A DNA stretch of 64,000 bases from Misgurnus anguillicaudatus (GCF_027580225.2 NC_073356.2:6978501-7042500), one strand, 5' to 3'. Positions 34,481-45,984 are shown, counted from the stretch's first letter. Translations and numbers: made by a program. Notes: generated by a model from the letters alone, not told the origin.

Positions 34481-35006
34481 GAATGATCCAGCCATTAAAG
34501 AACACAGCAAGTTCTTGGAGTGGAGCTACCTCAAAGATTTATTTGAGGGGGAGTAGTGGACGCCGGGATGTGCAAGCCGCTATGTCCCGACGCCCACTGG
34601 AGCTATCGGAGAGGGAACAATCGGAGCTCCAGGCTTGGCTCAAGTTGGCGGCAGCTTGGCTCATGAGGCGGTTCCTGGGAGGCACGAGTCTGCTGAATTG
34701 GTTCCTCTGATGGTCAAATCTTCTGATTCGATTCCTGGGATGACCGCCGCCATGCTCGATTTATTCCCCGGGATGGTCGCTGCCGTATACGAGGCTGTTT
34801 CCCCGAGACGGGTGGAGTTGGTTCCTGGGATGCTCGAATCCTCGTTGGTTCCCGTGAGGGACGAGTCTTCTGATTCAGTTCCTGTGATGGTTGAATCTTC
34901 TGAGTCGGTTCGTGTGATGGTCAATTTATCCTCCCCCAGAGTTGCCCTCCCAGACCCTTTGTTTATGTTGACGTGTCTTGAAGCCACTCTTTAAGGAAGG
35001 GGGTAA
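34481..35006 (+). pseudogene. Internal region with a repetitive coding remnant
   Basis: A frame at 34635-34991 is open for about 119 codons and contains loosely repeated peptides (VPGMLESS, SSDSVPVMVESS, ESVRVMV, IPGMTAAMLDLFPGMVAAV). An overlapping frame covers the 5' part of the region. No gag zinc finger, protease or polymerase motif is visible. It could be a decayed gag- or accessory-type frame, or a captured repeat. Confidence 0.4.
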
Positions 35007-35304
35007 TGTCACAATCTATCTGTTTTGTTTTTGTTCCGATTGTCGTCACCTGGACTTTTGTTAATTAATTACCTGCTTCATCACACCTGTATGTCATTAG
35101 TCTGTGTATTTATACCCCTGTCTGTTCCATACTAACTGCCGGATCATTGTCCCAACTTTCATGTTTGTACCTCCACTTCATGTTACCTGTTACTTACATG
35201 TCAGTTGTTTTATTCCCGTGTTTTATTTCCTGTGTTATCATTAAATGTCCTTATGTTACGTGAACTCTGCACTTGTGTCCTTACTCCTGTTCCCAGTCGT
35301 GATA
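35007..35304 (+). repeat. 3' LTR
   Basis: 298 bp, TGTCAC to GTGATA, with TATTTATACCCC near 35108 and ATTAAATGTCC near the end as a possible poly(A) region. Confidence 0.85.
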
Positions 35305-35580
35305 AAACCGATTACAATTTGAATACAACACTCAATGTAAACCCACCTACTGTCATAACTTTGCTTTTTATATAAATTGTGGTTTAAATTTTCATCTGTT
35401 CTGTACATAACATGGCTTCAGGAATGGTTTGCTATTATGAGCTTGAAAGACAAAGATCTCTTTTGTTTTATGAAAAATAGCTACGTGAAGATATTCTCTT
35501 CAATTAAAAAAAGAAACAGGAATGACTTGAGAGAGAAGGAAGATAATGACAGAATTGTGATTCTTGAGTGAAAGCTATAT

Positions 35581-36072
35581 TCATGAGACATCACTAGCGT
35601 TCTGTATATCTAACAGCTGCTCAACTGCAGCTTGTTTCTTGATCGGACAGAATAATGTTGCCTTGGAAACAGTTAACATGGCAATTAATATTTTGTCAAG
35701 CTGCCCCTGTGCTAATAGATTTTCTTCTAAGACAGTTTGGGGTTGCTGACTAAGACACACAGTCATCGTCTCAGTGCTGCGGAAGAACAAAATCAGGAAT
35801 GCTGCAGTAAAATCTTGAGCCAAAGAATTATGAGAGAAAAATGTCTTGAGGGGTTTCTCGTGTAGCTTGTGTACTACAGTCACCTGTCTACACAGGTGTA
35901 TAAGAGAGTAAGACAGACTTAATGAGTCAACAGTCGAGAGCGAGGAGAAGGTAAGCTGTCTGAGAGAAAGGGTGGAGGCAGCTAATGTCATCATAGGACA
36001 GGACAGACATCTTATTGTTGGCTTGTTTCTGTGTGTTGTGAACATGAGAGAATTTCGGCTGTCTTTAGTCAT
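35581..36072 (-). CDS. Unassigned open reading frame
   Basis: A 163-codon minus-strand frame ends at TGA near 35581. Its C-terminal half has mixed, protein-like composition (SLAQDFTAAFLILFFRS, then QGQLDKILIAMLTVSKA, then KKQAAVEQLLDIQNAS). The N-terminal half is rich in S, L and T and less convincing. I recognise no family. A terminal exon of a gene whose other exons lie elsewhere is possible, but so is a chance frame or a decayed repeat. No clear acceptor was chosen. Confidence 0.25.
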   Translation of the reverse strand: MTKDSRNSLMFTTHRNKPTIRCLSCPMMTLAASTLSLRQLTFSSLSTVDSLSLSYSLIHLCRQVTVVHKLHEKPLKTFFSHNSLAQDFTAAFLILFFRSTETMTVCLSQQPQTVLEENLLAQGQLDKILIAMLTVSKATLFCPIKKQAAVEQLLDIQNASDVS

Positions 36073-36435
36073 CTACATGTTGAGGAATGGCAACATAAAG
36101 CATTAGCGCTAATGCTACACTATCCTATTCCAAACATAGTCTTAACCTTAGGTTACTCCAGGGTGACTGAGCCTGTAATAGGAGTAAGTCTCTAAACACG
36201 ACAATGAGGTACTAAGAAACGGAAAAGGATTTCCTTGGCATTTTTGAAAAATTTCACATACACACAGTGCTTTAAGCTGCTGACTGACTCCTATATTGAA
36301 GGGGTTTTATATTCAGCAGTTAACAGATGGCCTTGTAAAAAATAATAAATCCTTTTATACATTTGTGGATTTGCTTGAGCTAGAAATAGCTACTGAACAT
36401 AAATAAAATGTGCAAAAGGATTTTGAAAAATACCC
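36073..36435. other. Gene-free stretch
   Basis: Nothing recognised. Confidence 0.4.
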
Positions 36436-36438
36436 TTA

Positions 36439-37199
36439 TGCTGCGTTTACACCAACTGTTTCAGGCGTCAAAATTGTGTCTACCGCGGCTAGTTTGCCGC
36501 TTGAACAGTTTAAATGCATTCGCGCGTGTAGAGCGAAGTAGACGCGCGGAAAAAGCAAGCGTTTGACGCGTGTCAAGAGGCAAAATCCGCTTCTTGTGGG
36601 AGGGGCAAGTGCTATGCGGTTGTCTGTTTGCAAGATGGCTGATGTTGATTGTGCATTTATTAAGAGAGTTACCGGTTTGTATTTGGTAACCTTACTATAG
36701 GGGGAAAATAAACAGCGCGGGTCTATAAACGTCACGTGACTCAAAAGTGAAATGTGTATTACAACTTACCAGGTTGCTCAATGTCCTCACTGACACTCTT
36801 CCAAGCGAGGTCCTTTTTATTCCTGTCTCTATAGAAATAAGAACTTGTGTCGTATAGCTCCAGGTGACTGCTTACGGACAATATCAAGCGTTTCTTCAGG
36901 TTGAATGAGTGACTCCGGGCCGGGCTGCCGCCACAGCAGCAAGCAGGCTCCTTATTGGTTAACGTGGCACGAAATTCCGCCAAAGTTCAAATTTTTCAAC
37001 TCGGGTGTCAGCCGCAAATTTGCCTCAAACGCAAAATGCATAAATAGCGGCATTCGCGCGGACCCCGCCAGGCGCTCAATTCGCGCAAACTAGACACGAA
37101 TGAGGCGGAATCACTTCTTCCGGGCTACACCAAACACCTCATCTGCGCCGCGAGACCTCCAGACACGCGTCAACTACCGTGGCTGATGTAAACACAGCA
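36439..37199. mobile_element. PIF/Harbinger-like element, 0.76 kb
   Basis: Inverted ends TGCTGCGTTTACACCAACTG (left) and GCTGATGTAAACACAGCA (right) are flanked by TTA at 36436-36438 and 37200-37202. The interior is rich in CG words (GACGCGCGG, CGCGTC, GCGCGGACC). Short frames inside are not transposase-like. Confidence 0.75.
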
Positions 37200-37779
37200 T
37201 TAGAAAGAGCTGCTGTAGAAAGACCTATTGAACATAAATAAAATGTGCAAAATGTAGATATGTGAGTAAAAACTAGTTGTTCAGATAGAAAAAGCTTGAC
37301 ATTTTTTTCTATGGGTTCAAGAATAACAAAATACTGGCCATTTGAAACTAGAAAGTCATTACTTTATTTTGTCTTATTGTTTTCCATTTTGCGAAATTCC
37401 ATGGTAAAACTATCATTCTGACTTGGTGGAATGTCAGCCAGCAAGTCCTCTGATTCTGACCTTGTTCTTTTACTACTCAGAGTCTAAAACAAGGAGGGCA
37501 TATTAAGTGTTCATTGTATTTTCATTTTAACTGAGCAGCTATAGTTGCGCGTTTCACACACAAACACACACCTCCCCAGACCACGTTGACACTGACTGAC
37601 AGCAGCAAAAGTGACGCATGCGCTTTTAACTTATAAAACTCAAGGTTATATGGGTAATGTAGTCTCTGCTGTCAGTGGGACCAATTAGGAAGCGTACATT
37701 CTAAAGGGTGCTCTGAAAAGAGGCAGCGCAGCCAAAAGATTAAATCAAACCTCAGATTTTTAAACAGAAGTGCAAATGA
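37200..37779. other. Gene-free stretch
   Basis: Nothing recognised. Confidence 0.35.
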
Positions 37780-40112
37780 GCGTTCCGGTACGCTAAAAGC
37801 ACATTCTGGGTGCATGGAGTGGTGGTGGTACGCTCAAGAGCTATTTTTGGAAGTGGGGGTACTGAGAACTGGTGCGTTCCGGCCCACTTAAAGCACTGCA
37901 TACACAAGAAAACATTGCCAAACAGATCGTGTGTACATGTCACACGGTGACGATCTTTCCGGGGGCGGAAGCAAAAATAGGAGAGTTTGGTTCCGCCCGG
38001 AAGTGTTTCCGCCCAGACGGAAGAGCAGAAACACCGGAAATTCCGGTAGACGCCGCGGGACGAAAACAAGCCGATTAGACACAGGTGCGTCTTGTTAACA
38101 TTAGCGGCTGGGGATTGGAGGATACGAAGAAGCGGAAAGTATAAAAGATCATCTAAAAACACAGAAGGGTTGTTGTTGCTGGTTGTATTCGTTCGCTGTT
38201 TTTGTCATTCAGGCTGAGCTGGCGTGGCTGTGTGGGGGCAAACAAACCGTAGTAGCTGGGAGACGACAGGAAATCGCTGGGACTGAAACGAAGCAGAAGA
38301 AAAAGCAGAGTTAGCGTGAGTGGTCACCTTATACAGAAGGAGTTAGAAGCCAACGGAACTATTGTGTAATACTGTCATCGGGAAGAAACACCTTGTCGTG
38401 TATTGCTGGAATTGTTTACCTGTGGTGATGAAGAGGAGAACATCGGAAAGGATTGTACAGCCACTGTGAGTACGCAATATTAATTTGGTCACACTGTGTG
38501 CTAACTCGTTCTGTGTTGTAAGACTCCAGTGAAGGGAGTGACGGCCCTACCAAGGAACAGAGTGGTAGGAGAGCCGGAGGAAGACGAGTTGGGCCGCTAC
38601 AGCGACGTGGACGTTACTGGCCCGCACTAACAACGCCTAACGGGCTCTGGTGAAGTGGAGGAAGACGGGGGCGTCCTAAGTGTTCACATTGAGTGCTGTG
38701 GGTGAGTCTGTGTTTGCTGTGGAAGTACACTTTGAAGTGATGCAGAGTGGTGCTGTGTGTGTATTGTCAGAAACCCCCGCCTCTACCAACCTCGTCGGGG
38801 GAGAATGAAAGGCTGCGGGTGCCAGTTATTTTAAACCTGATATATGCTGTGGGCGAGCCCCTGAATGTGAACATTAACCTTGGTGTCTTTCGGCGGCCAT
38901 CCTTGGGTCCCGGGTTGTTTGGTAGAGTGGTGGTGAAGAATTCGACTGCTGGAGACTGTGTGAGTAAAACCAAAAGTTTATGCTTGCTTGTGTGTATATA
39001 CAGAACATCTACTGCTTGAGGAGGGAGGCGGAGTTTAAATCTCACCTGTCCCGAAGCCTCTTCAAAGGGGCGCCCCTGTCCAGTGCTCTATAGTCGAGGA
39101 AACGGAGAGGAGAGGGCAGCGCTCGGCTCGGTGTGACGGTGTAGAATTCTTCCCCCTTGCAGTATCCGCAGCCGTTGGAGAGGCTGTCTTACGATGTTCC
39201 ATTATCATCCAGTCTCGAGGTATCGGTCGATACACGAGATCGCGGTTACCGTAAGTCCACCATTCCCAAACAGTGAGCTAAATGTACAAATTGTCTGTCG
39301 ATTGACCACGAGTGTTACCATTGTAGTAGAGTGGAGTAGAACACGGTAGCCATACGTACTCGTGTGATTGATTGTGTGAGGCGCTGCCGTGCGCATCCAT
39401 CCCAGGGTTATTAACTGATCTTCTGTGCCCCAGCCAGCAGCCTGTGGAGAGGGAGAAACCGAATCACTTACCTGAGAGCTGACCGCCTGTAAAGAGAGAG
39501 AGCAAAACTGAATACCTTACCTGAACAGTGCTTACTGTACGACGTCCTAAGCCGGAGAGGTGAGAGTCGATACCAGTGGTGATTTAACCGATCTCCTGTG
39601 TTCTAGCCAGCAGCCTGTAAGGAGAGAGAATCGAACACCTTATCTGGAGGAATCACCTACGGGACACTACCCCAGCACCACGTACAGGAGCGCCCCAGTG
39701 TTGTCCAGAAAAAGGGTACGTCAGGGAGACAGTATCTTATCCAGCACTTATCTCAGTCTTTTTATTCTGCCTCCAGGAAGAAAAGGAGGGCGCCACGGGA
39801 TCATAAAGCAAGGCGGAGGAGCCCGAGCCGCACACCCCCACAGAGCCTTGGACCCCGGAGCCCTAGCCCCGTCCCCCCCCTTGCCCCTTTCCGATCACGG
39901 CCCACCTGGAGGGCAGAACAAGAACCTTTAGTTTTAAATCTTTTCCCCTTTCCCATTTCCCCATCCATTTTAATTAAATTAAATAAAATTCTATTTTTTA
40001 TACTTACGTGCACTTGTGTTGTCTGGTCATTGGGTTGGCTTTGGGACCTCCTCGAGGTGGAAAATAAGGAGGGGCCTGGCTTGTTCACATTAGTGGCCAG
40101 CCCCGACTTGGG
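37780..40112 (+). repeat. GC-rich composite sequence of unknown class, possibly LTR-derived
   Basis: The segment stands out from its AT-rich flanks by higher GC and many AG/GTGAGT-type junctions. It opens with GCGTTCCGG motifs and closes with an A+T-rich poly(A)-like block (AATTAAATTAAATAAAATTC) at about 39972. The last part reads CACTTGTGTTGTCTGGTC, TTGGGTTGGCTTTGGGACC and CCAGCCCCGACTTGGGACA, a layout that resembles the R-U5 end of an LTR or an RNA 3' end. No long protein frame is present. Ends and target duplication were not resolved. Confidence 0.45.
39405..39655 (+). repeat. Imperfect direct repeat inside the composite sequence
   Basis: 39409-39475 and 39578-39655 share ACTGATCTTCTGTG/ACCGATCTCCTGTG, CCAGCCAGCAGCCTGT/CTAGCCAGCAGCCTGT, GAGAAACCGAATCACTTACC/GAGAATCGAACACCTTATC. 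The spacing is about 170 bp. A partial third unit lies between them (GCAAAACTGAATACCTTACC). Confidence 0.7.
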
Positions 40113-42417
40113 ACATACATGATCCATGAAAATGACTAAAATGCTTTATTATGCATGCCAGGCAGGTAGATGACGATATTTACTTTGTAAGGAAACTTCG
40201 CACAAGATATGTGTTCTTCTACGGAGTGATAAATACAAACAATCAACGGCAAAAGCATTGAGCAGTTTTGTTGGGGTAGGTTTATTACTACAAGTAACTC
40301 TGGACTAAATTTTGTAAACTTTGTAGGGGAAGCGTTAATAAACTCAGTATTTTAAGCGGCACAAACAAAGTCCCATAGACAGTTTCATCAGACGCACACA
40401 CATTGTCGCGATTACGTGTCTGGGCGGAACTTAAATTCCAGTCTCTGTTTGTTTAATGGTCTGACTACTGGCTAAACTAGACTCTGGAACAATTACCTCG
40501 TCGAAAATAACACATTTTTTGTTTCCTAAAGTCAAGGGGAGATGGTGATCAAACTTTATAAACCATAATTAGTAGATTCCAGTAACAACGGCATCTTGGT
40601 CACTGCGTCACATTCCCATGGCAACCAACCCCTTACTACACTAAAACTTTCTCATGAATTGCGTGAGTCCAATATGGCGTTGTTATCAGAAGCTAGTTAT
40701 AACAATTTATAAAGTTTGAAATATGGAAGACCTTCATTAACCCCTTGGAGACGTGTGGATAACTTCTGTGAAGGATGGATGCACATTTTTGGGGTTTAAA
40801 GTCAGAATTTTTTCCCTGATCCCTGTTTTCTATCATCATGAAGCCTGGAAGAGGAAGGACATTTACTAAAATAACTCCACATGTGTTTATTTGAAAGATG
40901 ATGGACATGTGTATCTCGAATTGCTTGACGGTGACTCACCGTCGGTGAGTAAATCATGGGGTAATATTTATATTTGACTGGAGCATCCCTTCAACCTATC
41001 AAAGATCAGTTTGTTTATTTCAGTACTCATTAAGATACTGTATGCTGCTAGCTGGTGTAAACAAGCTTATGGTCTGGGTAGGTGTGAGAGTGAAATCAAT
41101 GCTTATGTCATTTCTTTTACATGCAGTGTGGATCTACAATCATTTGGTCACTGGTTGATATGCCTTATTATATGTATAGATTTAGGTTTATTTATAAATC
41201 CACTGTTTGATCAGGTAATGTAGAAAGCCACAGGCTGTTATTGTCTTGGTGACTGATATTGTACTGTAAAGAATGTGTATTCACTGTTTGGTAACAGGTT
41301 ACAGCCCTTCCCTGTTTTATGAATTACATGTAAATGGAGCCCAGTGTGTATGACACAGAAACAAAGTTCAACGCCATGAGCGGTTCGTCTGTCAGATGAG
41401 ATGCTCAGACCTGATATCACTGTGAGTGAATAAGATGGATTAGATCATCGGCTACTGAAACATCCACTCTTGGATGACAGATCTAATGAGAAACCTGTAA
41501 ATGAAGCACCTGGGATATTTAATAAGAGCAAAACCTCAATCATGCACAGAGTTATACCAAGATTTGTTTCCAACCAAAGTGTGAACCTGTGTTAATGAAT
41601 ACATTATCTAGTTAGATTTTATTCTCTATTTGGTGACTTATTTTGCATCCATTTTTTGGCTCTTGTTTGTAATGGTCATTCTTATATCAGGCGTCTCCAA
41701 AAATGTTAAAACGGATAAAACAATCTGAAGAGCTACTTTTTTGAAACAGTCTACTCAAAACATTTTTCTTTTTCTGATTTTATTTTACTTGTTGCTATGT
41801 TTTATCACCATGGGCACCATGTTGGAGACCACTGCTTTATATTTTATCTGTATGTTTATTGATTTCCACTATCGTTTTATATAAAATGTTTATACTATAT
41901 TGTAGCTGATTTAATAAAGGTTTACCAGCAATAACAGTCACTCAACTAACAACAAACAAGAACTCTAAACTCAATCCCTCTAAATGAATATAAAAACATA
42001 TGACAAGATGGAGTTCCAGTTTTTGACTAGGACTATAATATATAAATTATGGTGTTGTTACATAATCTACATTATGATCAGATTTATAAGTAAATTGTTA
42101 ATCTTAGCTTTACTTTCTTTATATGAATGTAAGCAGATGCACACTGGTTGGAAAATAATTCATTTCAACCAAACAGAGGCTAAAGAATAACTTTAAACAA
42201 ATATGAATAAAGTTTTAACAATTATTCTTACAATGTAGTTTGAGGTTTGTTTTTCACAGTGACTTTTGTGATCCAACCGGCATTAACATTTGAAACAGGC
42301 TACAGTATTTTAGTAAATTACTGATAAATCTTGAAATATCTGTCTGTTTTACATCATAGAAATGATGGATTAAGATTTCAGATTATGCAGTGTTTTCTAA
42401 TTTATTGTGATTTTTTC
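40113..42417. other. Gene-free stretch
   Basis: No exon was recognised. Around 40730-40965 the wording (TTAACCCCTTGGAGACGTGT, TTTTTGGGGTTTAAAGTC, GGTGACTCACC) resembles a dispersed repeat. A GGCGTCTCCAA/TTGGAGACC pair at about 41691 and 41824 may mark another. Confidence 0.4.
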
Positions 42418-43186
42418 TGGTAACTCTTTACAATAAGGTTGAATTTGTTAACATTAGTAAATGCACTAGAAAATATAAACTAACAATGAGTTTTTCAGCA
42501 GCATTTGTTAATCTTTGTTAATTTGTTAATCTTTCATTGTGCATTAACTAATGTTATAGGGGCCATGGCAAAATACTTTTTTAAGATGTCAAATAATTCT
42601 TTGATGTCCCCAGAGCACATATGTGAAGTTTTAGCTCAAAATACCATATAGATAATTTATTATAGCATGTTAAAATTGCCACTTTGTAGGTGTGTGCAAA
42701 AATGTGCCGTTTTGGGTGTGTCCTTTAAAATGCAAATGAGCTGATGAAATTCAAACAATGATCACAATGATGGTGGTTTGTTGCAATTAAAACTCAATTG
42801 TGCTTTTCTCTGCACTAAATGGCAGTGCTGTGATTGGATAGTGCAGATTAAGGGGTGGTATTATTATAATAAGAGTTCCTTATGACATCATAAGGAGAGC
42901 CAAATTTCAACAACCTATTTTTTCATGTGCTTGTAGAGAATGGTTTACCAAAACTAAGTTACCGGGTTGATCTTTTTCACATTTTCTAGGCTGATAGAAG
43001 CAATGGGGACCCAATCATAGCACTTAAACATGGAAAAAGTCAGATTTTCATGCCATACCCCCTTTAACAGTTACAACTTTTGATTTTAAAAATGTATTCA
43101 TAAATGCTAAAATTAACATGAACATTATAAATACATAATGTAGAAGTACAACTTTCCTATTAAAACCATATTTTAAAGTGTTACCA
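42418..43186. mobile_element. TIR element with TGGTAAC..CTTTACAATAAGG ends, interrupted
   Basis: The left end TGGTAACTCTTTACAATAAG pairs with TTAAAGTGTTACCA at the right. Interior words such as TTTGTTAACATTAGTAAATG and AACATGAACATT are inverted relatives. A second copy starts at 63870 and leaves the window. The 42558-43065 segment is a separate insertion. Confidence 0.7.
42558..43065. mobile_element. MITE nested in the 42.4-kb element
   Basis: Ends AGGGGCCATGGCA and TGCCATACCCCCTTT are imperfect inverted repeats. The sequence interrupts the AT-rich outer element, whose text resumes beyond it. Confidence 0.65.
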
Positions 43187-43409
43187 TTATGTGGATAATA
43201 TATAGATTAGTCTAAAAATATGGTAAAATCCAATTGTTTGGTTTAAATTAACCTAAAAAACAAAATTAACAGAAGTTTGTCCATATCGGGCACAATCATG
43301 GGCTGAAACGACTCGTTAGCATTAAAGTTTAAATGACGAAGTCCAGTTACAGTAAAATAAAACATGCATTCTGTTTGAAGTTTTAGGGACAGAATAAAAT
43401 GAAATCACT

Positions 43410-45245
43410 TCTTTAAATAAATATTTTATTTTCAATGAAAATAAATACATTTTCTTAAGATAGAATCAACAACATTTGAAAAAGCATTTGTGGGAGCACA
43501 GCACAGTAAAAAACAGCAAACTGCTTGGAAGAAAACATTTGTGTCCAGAAAAAACCTGCTATTGACATTCTGAATTGATCTGTGGGGAGGCAACGCACGT
43601 CTACATACACAACATTTCACACATTCCCTCCTTTTGACAAAAAAGAAAGGGAAAATCTACAACTTATTATTTTGCCTGTTGCTAGATGCAGTTTACTCAA
43701 GTTTCCAAGTGTGACAAATGTGAAGGATCTTGGGAAGGTCATTGCAGTCTAATACCAGAAATGCAATCAAGTAAATGAATGTCATGAATTAAATACCCCC
43801 TTATTGTGTAATAAAGCACTTAACAATAAGCCAAATTAGAGTAACAACACAGGATATAACCACCATTTGGCATTTCCTTATTTGTGCTTTTCGCCCCATT
43901 CGGTGGCCATTCTACACTCATCATCTCAAGCTGTACATGCAGAAATCTGCCAGCCTGGGGCGGGTAGTGATGGAACAGATTAACCTACTAGTACTGTACG
44001 CTGTGCTATTTCTATACCAACCCAACCCCCATAGAGTCCGGAACAGAGCTACTACAAACATAACACCATAGGAACATCAAAAGCTCCTCTCCGCTCAACA
44101 GGGACATTGACTGTGCCAAACTCTTCAACCATCACAATAGAATAAGCATGTCCATTTTATAATAACCGGACCATCTGAGATGACTGACCATTCTAGTCAA
44201 GAAAGAGGTTTATGTCAAAAATGACATTATATTTAAAGTGTGCAGAGTTGGGGTACAGTGTTGAGATGAGCTGCTGGTCCCTGGGGTCGATTCCAACACA
44301 AATCAGCAAATTTGTACTATAGGGAGTGGCTGAGGTCCTCTTTCTTTACTTTATGATAAATACAATATATGAGCAAGTACATATCTGTTGTTGAGAGTTT
44401 TCTTTGAAAATCATCCAAATATATAGTTCCTCTTGTCATGGTGTGAGGTAAACATGTCTACAGTGAATTATCAGCAGTATCAGTATTGTGTAAAACACTA
44501 TAAGGCAGTTCTACAGTTCAGACATATCAGCTCATGCTCAACATTTAGCAAGAGAGGCTACAAAATGTTTCAACATTTTCCAAGCGAGTCATCTAACACA
44601 TAATAGTCCTGAATGAACCAAGTGACGTCATAATCAGATGCGTCATTTTTAGTACAGACGTTTTCACAAGATTTACAGAAATCTCACCCCCCCACCATTT
44701 CAAACATCATTAAGAGCCATTTCAAAATCAATGTCACTTGTTTGAAGTACCAGCCTTCATTGCCCACATAACACACACATTCAAACATCATGACTCTCGA
44801 ATCTCAGGGTTAGTCAAGGAAAAGGCAGGTTTCTCCATCACCACAGATCACGTCTGCTTTTTGGTAGGCATCATACATAAATACATTTCTAAACCCTATC
44901 GACTCTAAGGAGGCAAAGCAGTTTCTGCATCGTTCCACGCAGACTTCTTTATCCACCGTGTGAAGATACATTCCACCCTGGGGCAGTTGGTTAAAATCAA
45001 CCCAACGGGACCCGAAAAGGACAAGGGCTGCTGCTCACCAAGGCCACACTTCAACTGGCTAATCCTAGTACCAAGTACCAAGTCTCTGTTCTCATTTCAA
45101 GCGTGGTATTCTTTAAAAGCAAACAGTGTGCACTACAATATGCATAGCACAACTTCAAAGACACAGAGAAACACAGAACCCGAGACATTTTCTTGCATTG
45201 TCTTGCTGATCAAAAACCTTCCTCTGACTAAAGAACCAGAAGCTT
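43410..45245 (-). other. cited4: Probable 3' untranslated region of cited4
   Basis: The stretch downstream of the stop codon has no recognisable repeat, unlike its surroundings. An AATAAA poly(A) signal on the minus strand is at 43430-43425, giving a 3' UTR of about 1.8 kb. Other signals could be used. This is inferred from repeat absence and the hexamer only. Confidence 0.5.
43425..43430 (-). terminator. cited4: Candidate poly(A) signal AATAAA for cited4
   Basis: The AATAAA hexamer on the minus strand is set in AAAATAAAATATTTA; cleavage would be expected about 10-30 bases downstream, near 43400-43415. Confidence 0.45.
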
Positions 45246-45974
45246 TCAGCAGCTGACAGTACTTGGCTGCTGCTTGCACACAAAGTCTGAGAAAAAGTCG
45301 AACTCGTTTTGCCCCAGAAAAAGCTCGGGCAGCTCTTGGATCCGGTCCAGGCCGAGCTCCAGCACTAAAGACGTCAGAACCTCCTCGTCGATCAAGTCCA
45401 TGTCCATGACGTTGAGGCCCAGCGCCGGACCACCCATCCCCATCTGCATCCCTGGCAAGTGACCTGGAGCCATTCTGTGCTGAACATTTGCCGCATGATG
45501 CCCGTTCAAAGGCCCGTGCGGGTGCCCGTGGTACTGGGTATTGAGTTTCTGAAGATGCATGCTGGCCATAAGCTGTTGAGATGGCGTGAGTCCTCCTCCA
45601 CCCATATACTGCTGTGGGTGCTGGTTCGGGTGCATGTGATGATGTTGTGCTTGAACGTGTCCCTGCTGCTGCTGCTGCTGCTGACTTGGGCTTCCATACA
45701 TCATACTGGGTTGCTGCATTTGGTGGGGGTGTCCACCTCCCATCTGGCCATTGATGTGACCGTTCATGACGCCGTTCATCGCATTCCTCTGCCTCATGGC
45801 TGCATCCATGGAGCTCTGAGGCCCTCTCCCATAGTGCAAGATCTGCCCGTTAGGAAGGGTCCGCAGGCCGGGCTGGGGTCCGTGCGGGGAACCACCGTTC
45901 ATTCCCATGCGATACCCGTGCAGGCCTCCGCCAGCAGAGCCGTGGGTCATGGGCATCATCATGTGATCGGCCAT
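45246..45974 (-). CDS. cited4: Cbp/p300-interacting transactivator, CITED4-like (complete)
   Basis: Complete 242-residue CITED-family protein, a nuclear co-regulator without DNA-binding domain that binds the CH1/TAZ1 domain of CBP/p300. The C-terminal acidic CR2 region (about residues 190-232) reads [20 protein letters not shown] and then [17 protein letters not shown], followed by a [10 protein letters not shown] tail. LTSL, ELFLGQ and DFFSDF favour CITED4 over CITED2 (family knowledge), while the FVCKQQPS tail and the [10 protein letters not shown] motif (residues 139-148) look CITED2-like. The N-terminus [12 protein letters not shown] and LRTLPNG (38-43) are family hallmarks. The middle is rich in H, Q, G and M, with a Q7 run at 98-104 (plus-strand CTG repeat at 45663-45683). 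The start is the first ATG after an acceptor 10 bases upstream. The coding part is in one exon, as in other CITED genes. Whether it is the a or b fish paralogue cannot be told here. Confidence 0.93.
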   Translation of the reverse strand: MADHMMMPMTHGSAGGGLHGYRMGMNGGSPHGPQPGLRTLPNGQILHYGRGPQSSMDAAMRQRNAMNGVMNGHINGQMGGGHPHQMQQPSMMYGSPSQQQQQQQGHVQAQHHHMHPNQHPQQYMGGGGLTPSQQLMASMHLQKLNTQYHGHPHGPLNGHHAANVQHRMAPGHLPGMQMGMGGPALGLNVMDMDLIDEEVLTSLVLELGLDRIQELPELFLGQNEFDFFSDFVCKQQPSTVSC

Positions 45975-45984
45975 GGCTTGTCAA

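Larger units (their letters stand above)
34247..35304 (+). mobile_element. Short Gypsy-like LTR retrotransposon, non-autonomous
   Basis: Two related LTRs (34247-34480 and 35007-35304) both begin TGTCAC and end CAGTCGTGATA. They are flanked by an exact 5-bp target duplication, AAACC (34242-34246 and 35305-35309). A polypurine tract, AAGGAAGGGGG, lies just before the 3' LTR. The internal region is only about 526 bp and has no reverse transcriptase or integrase, so the element must have moved with enzymes from elsewhere. Five-base duplication and LTR layout fit Gypsy/Ty3. Confidence 0.85.

Noticed and set aside
38747..39045. 90- and 92-codon overlapping frames in the GC-rich composite block
   Set aside because: No homologous motif and no supporting splice phase; higher GC lowers stop frequency by chance.
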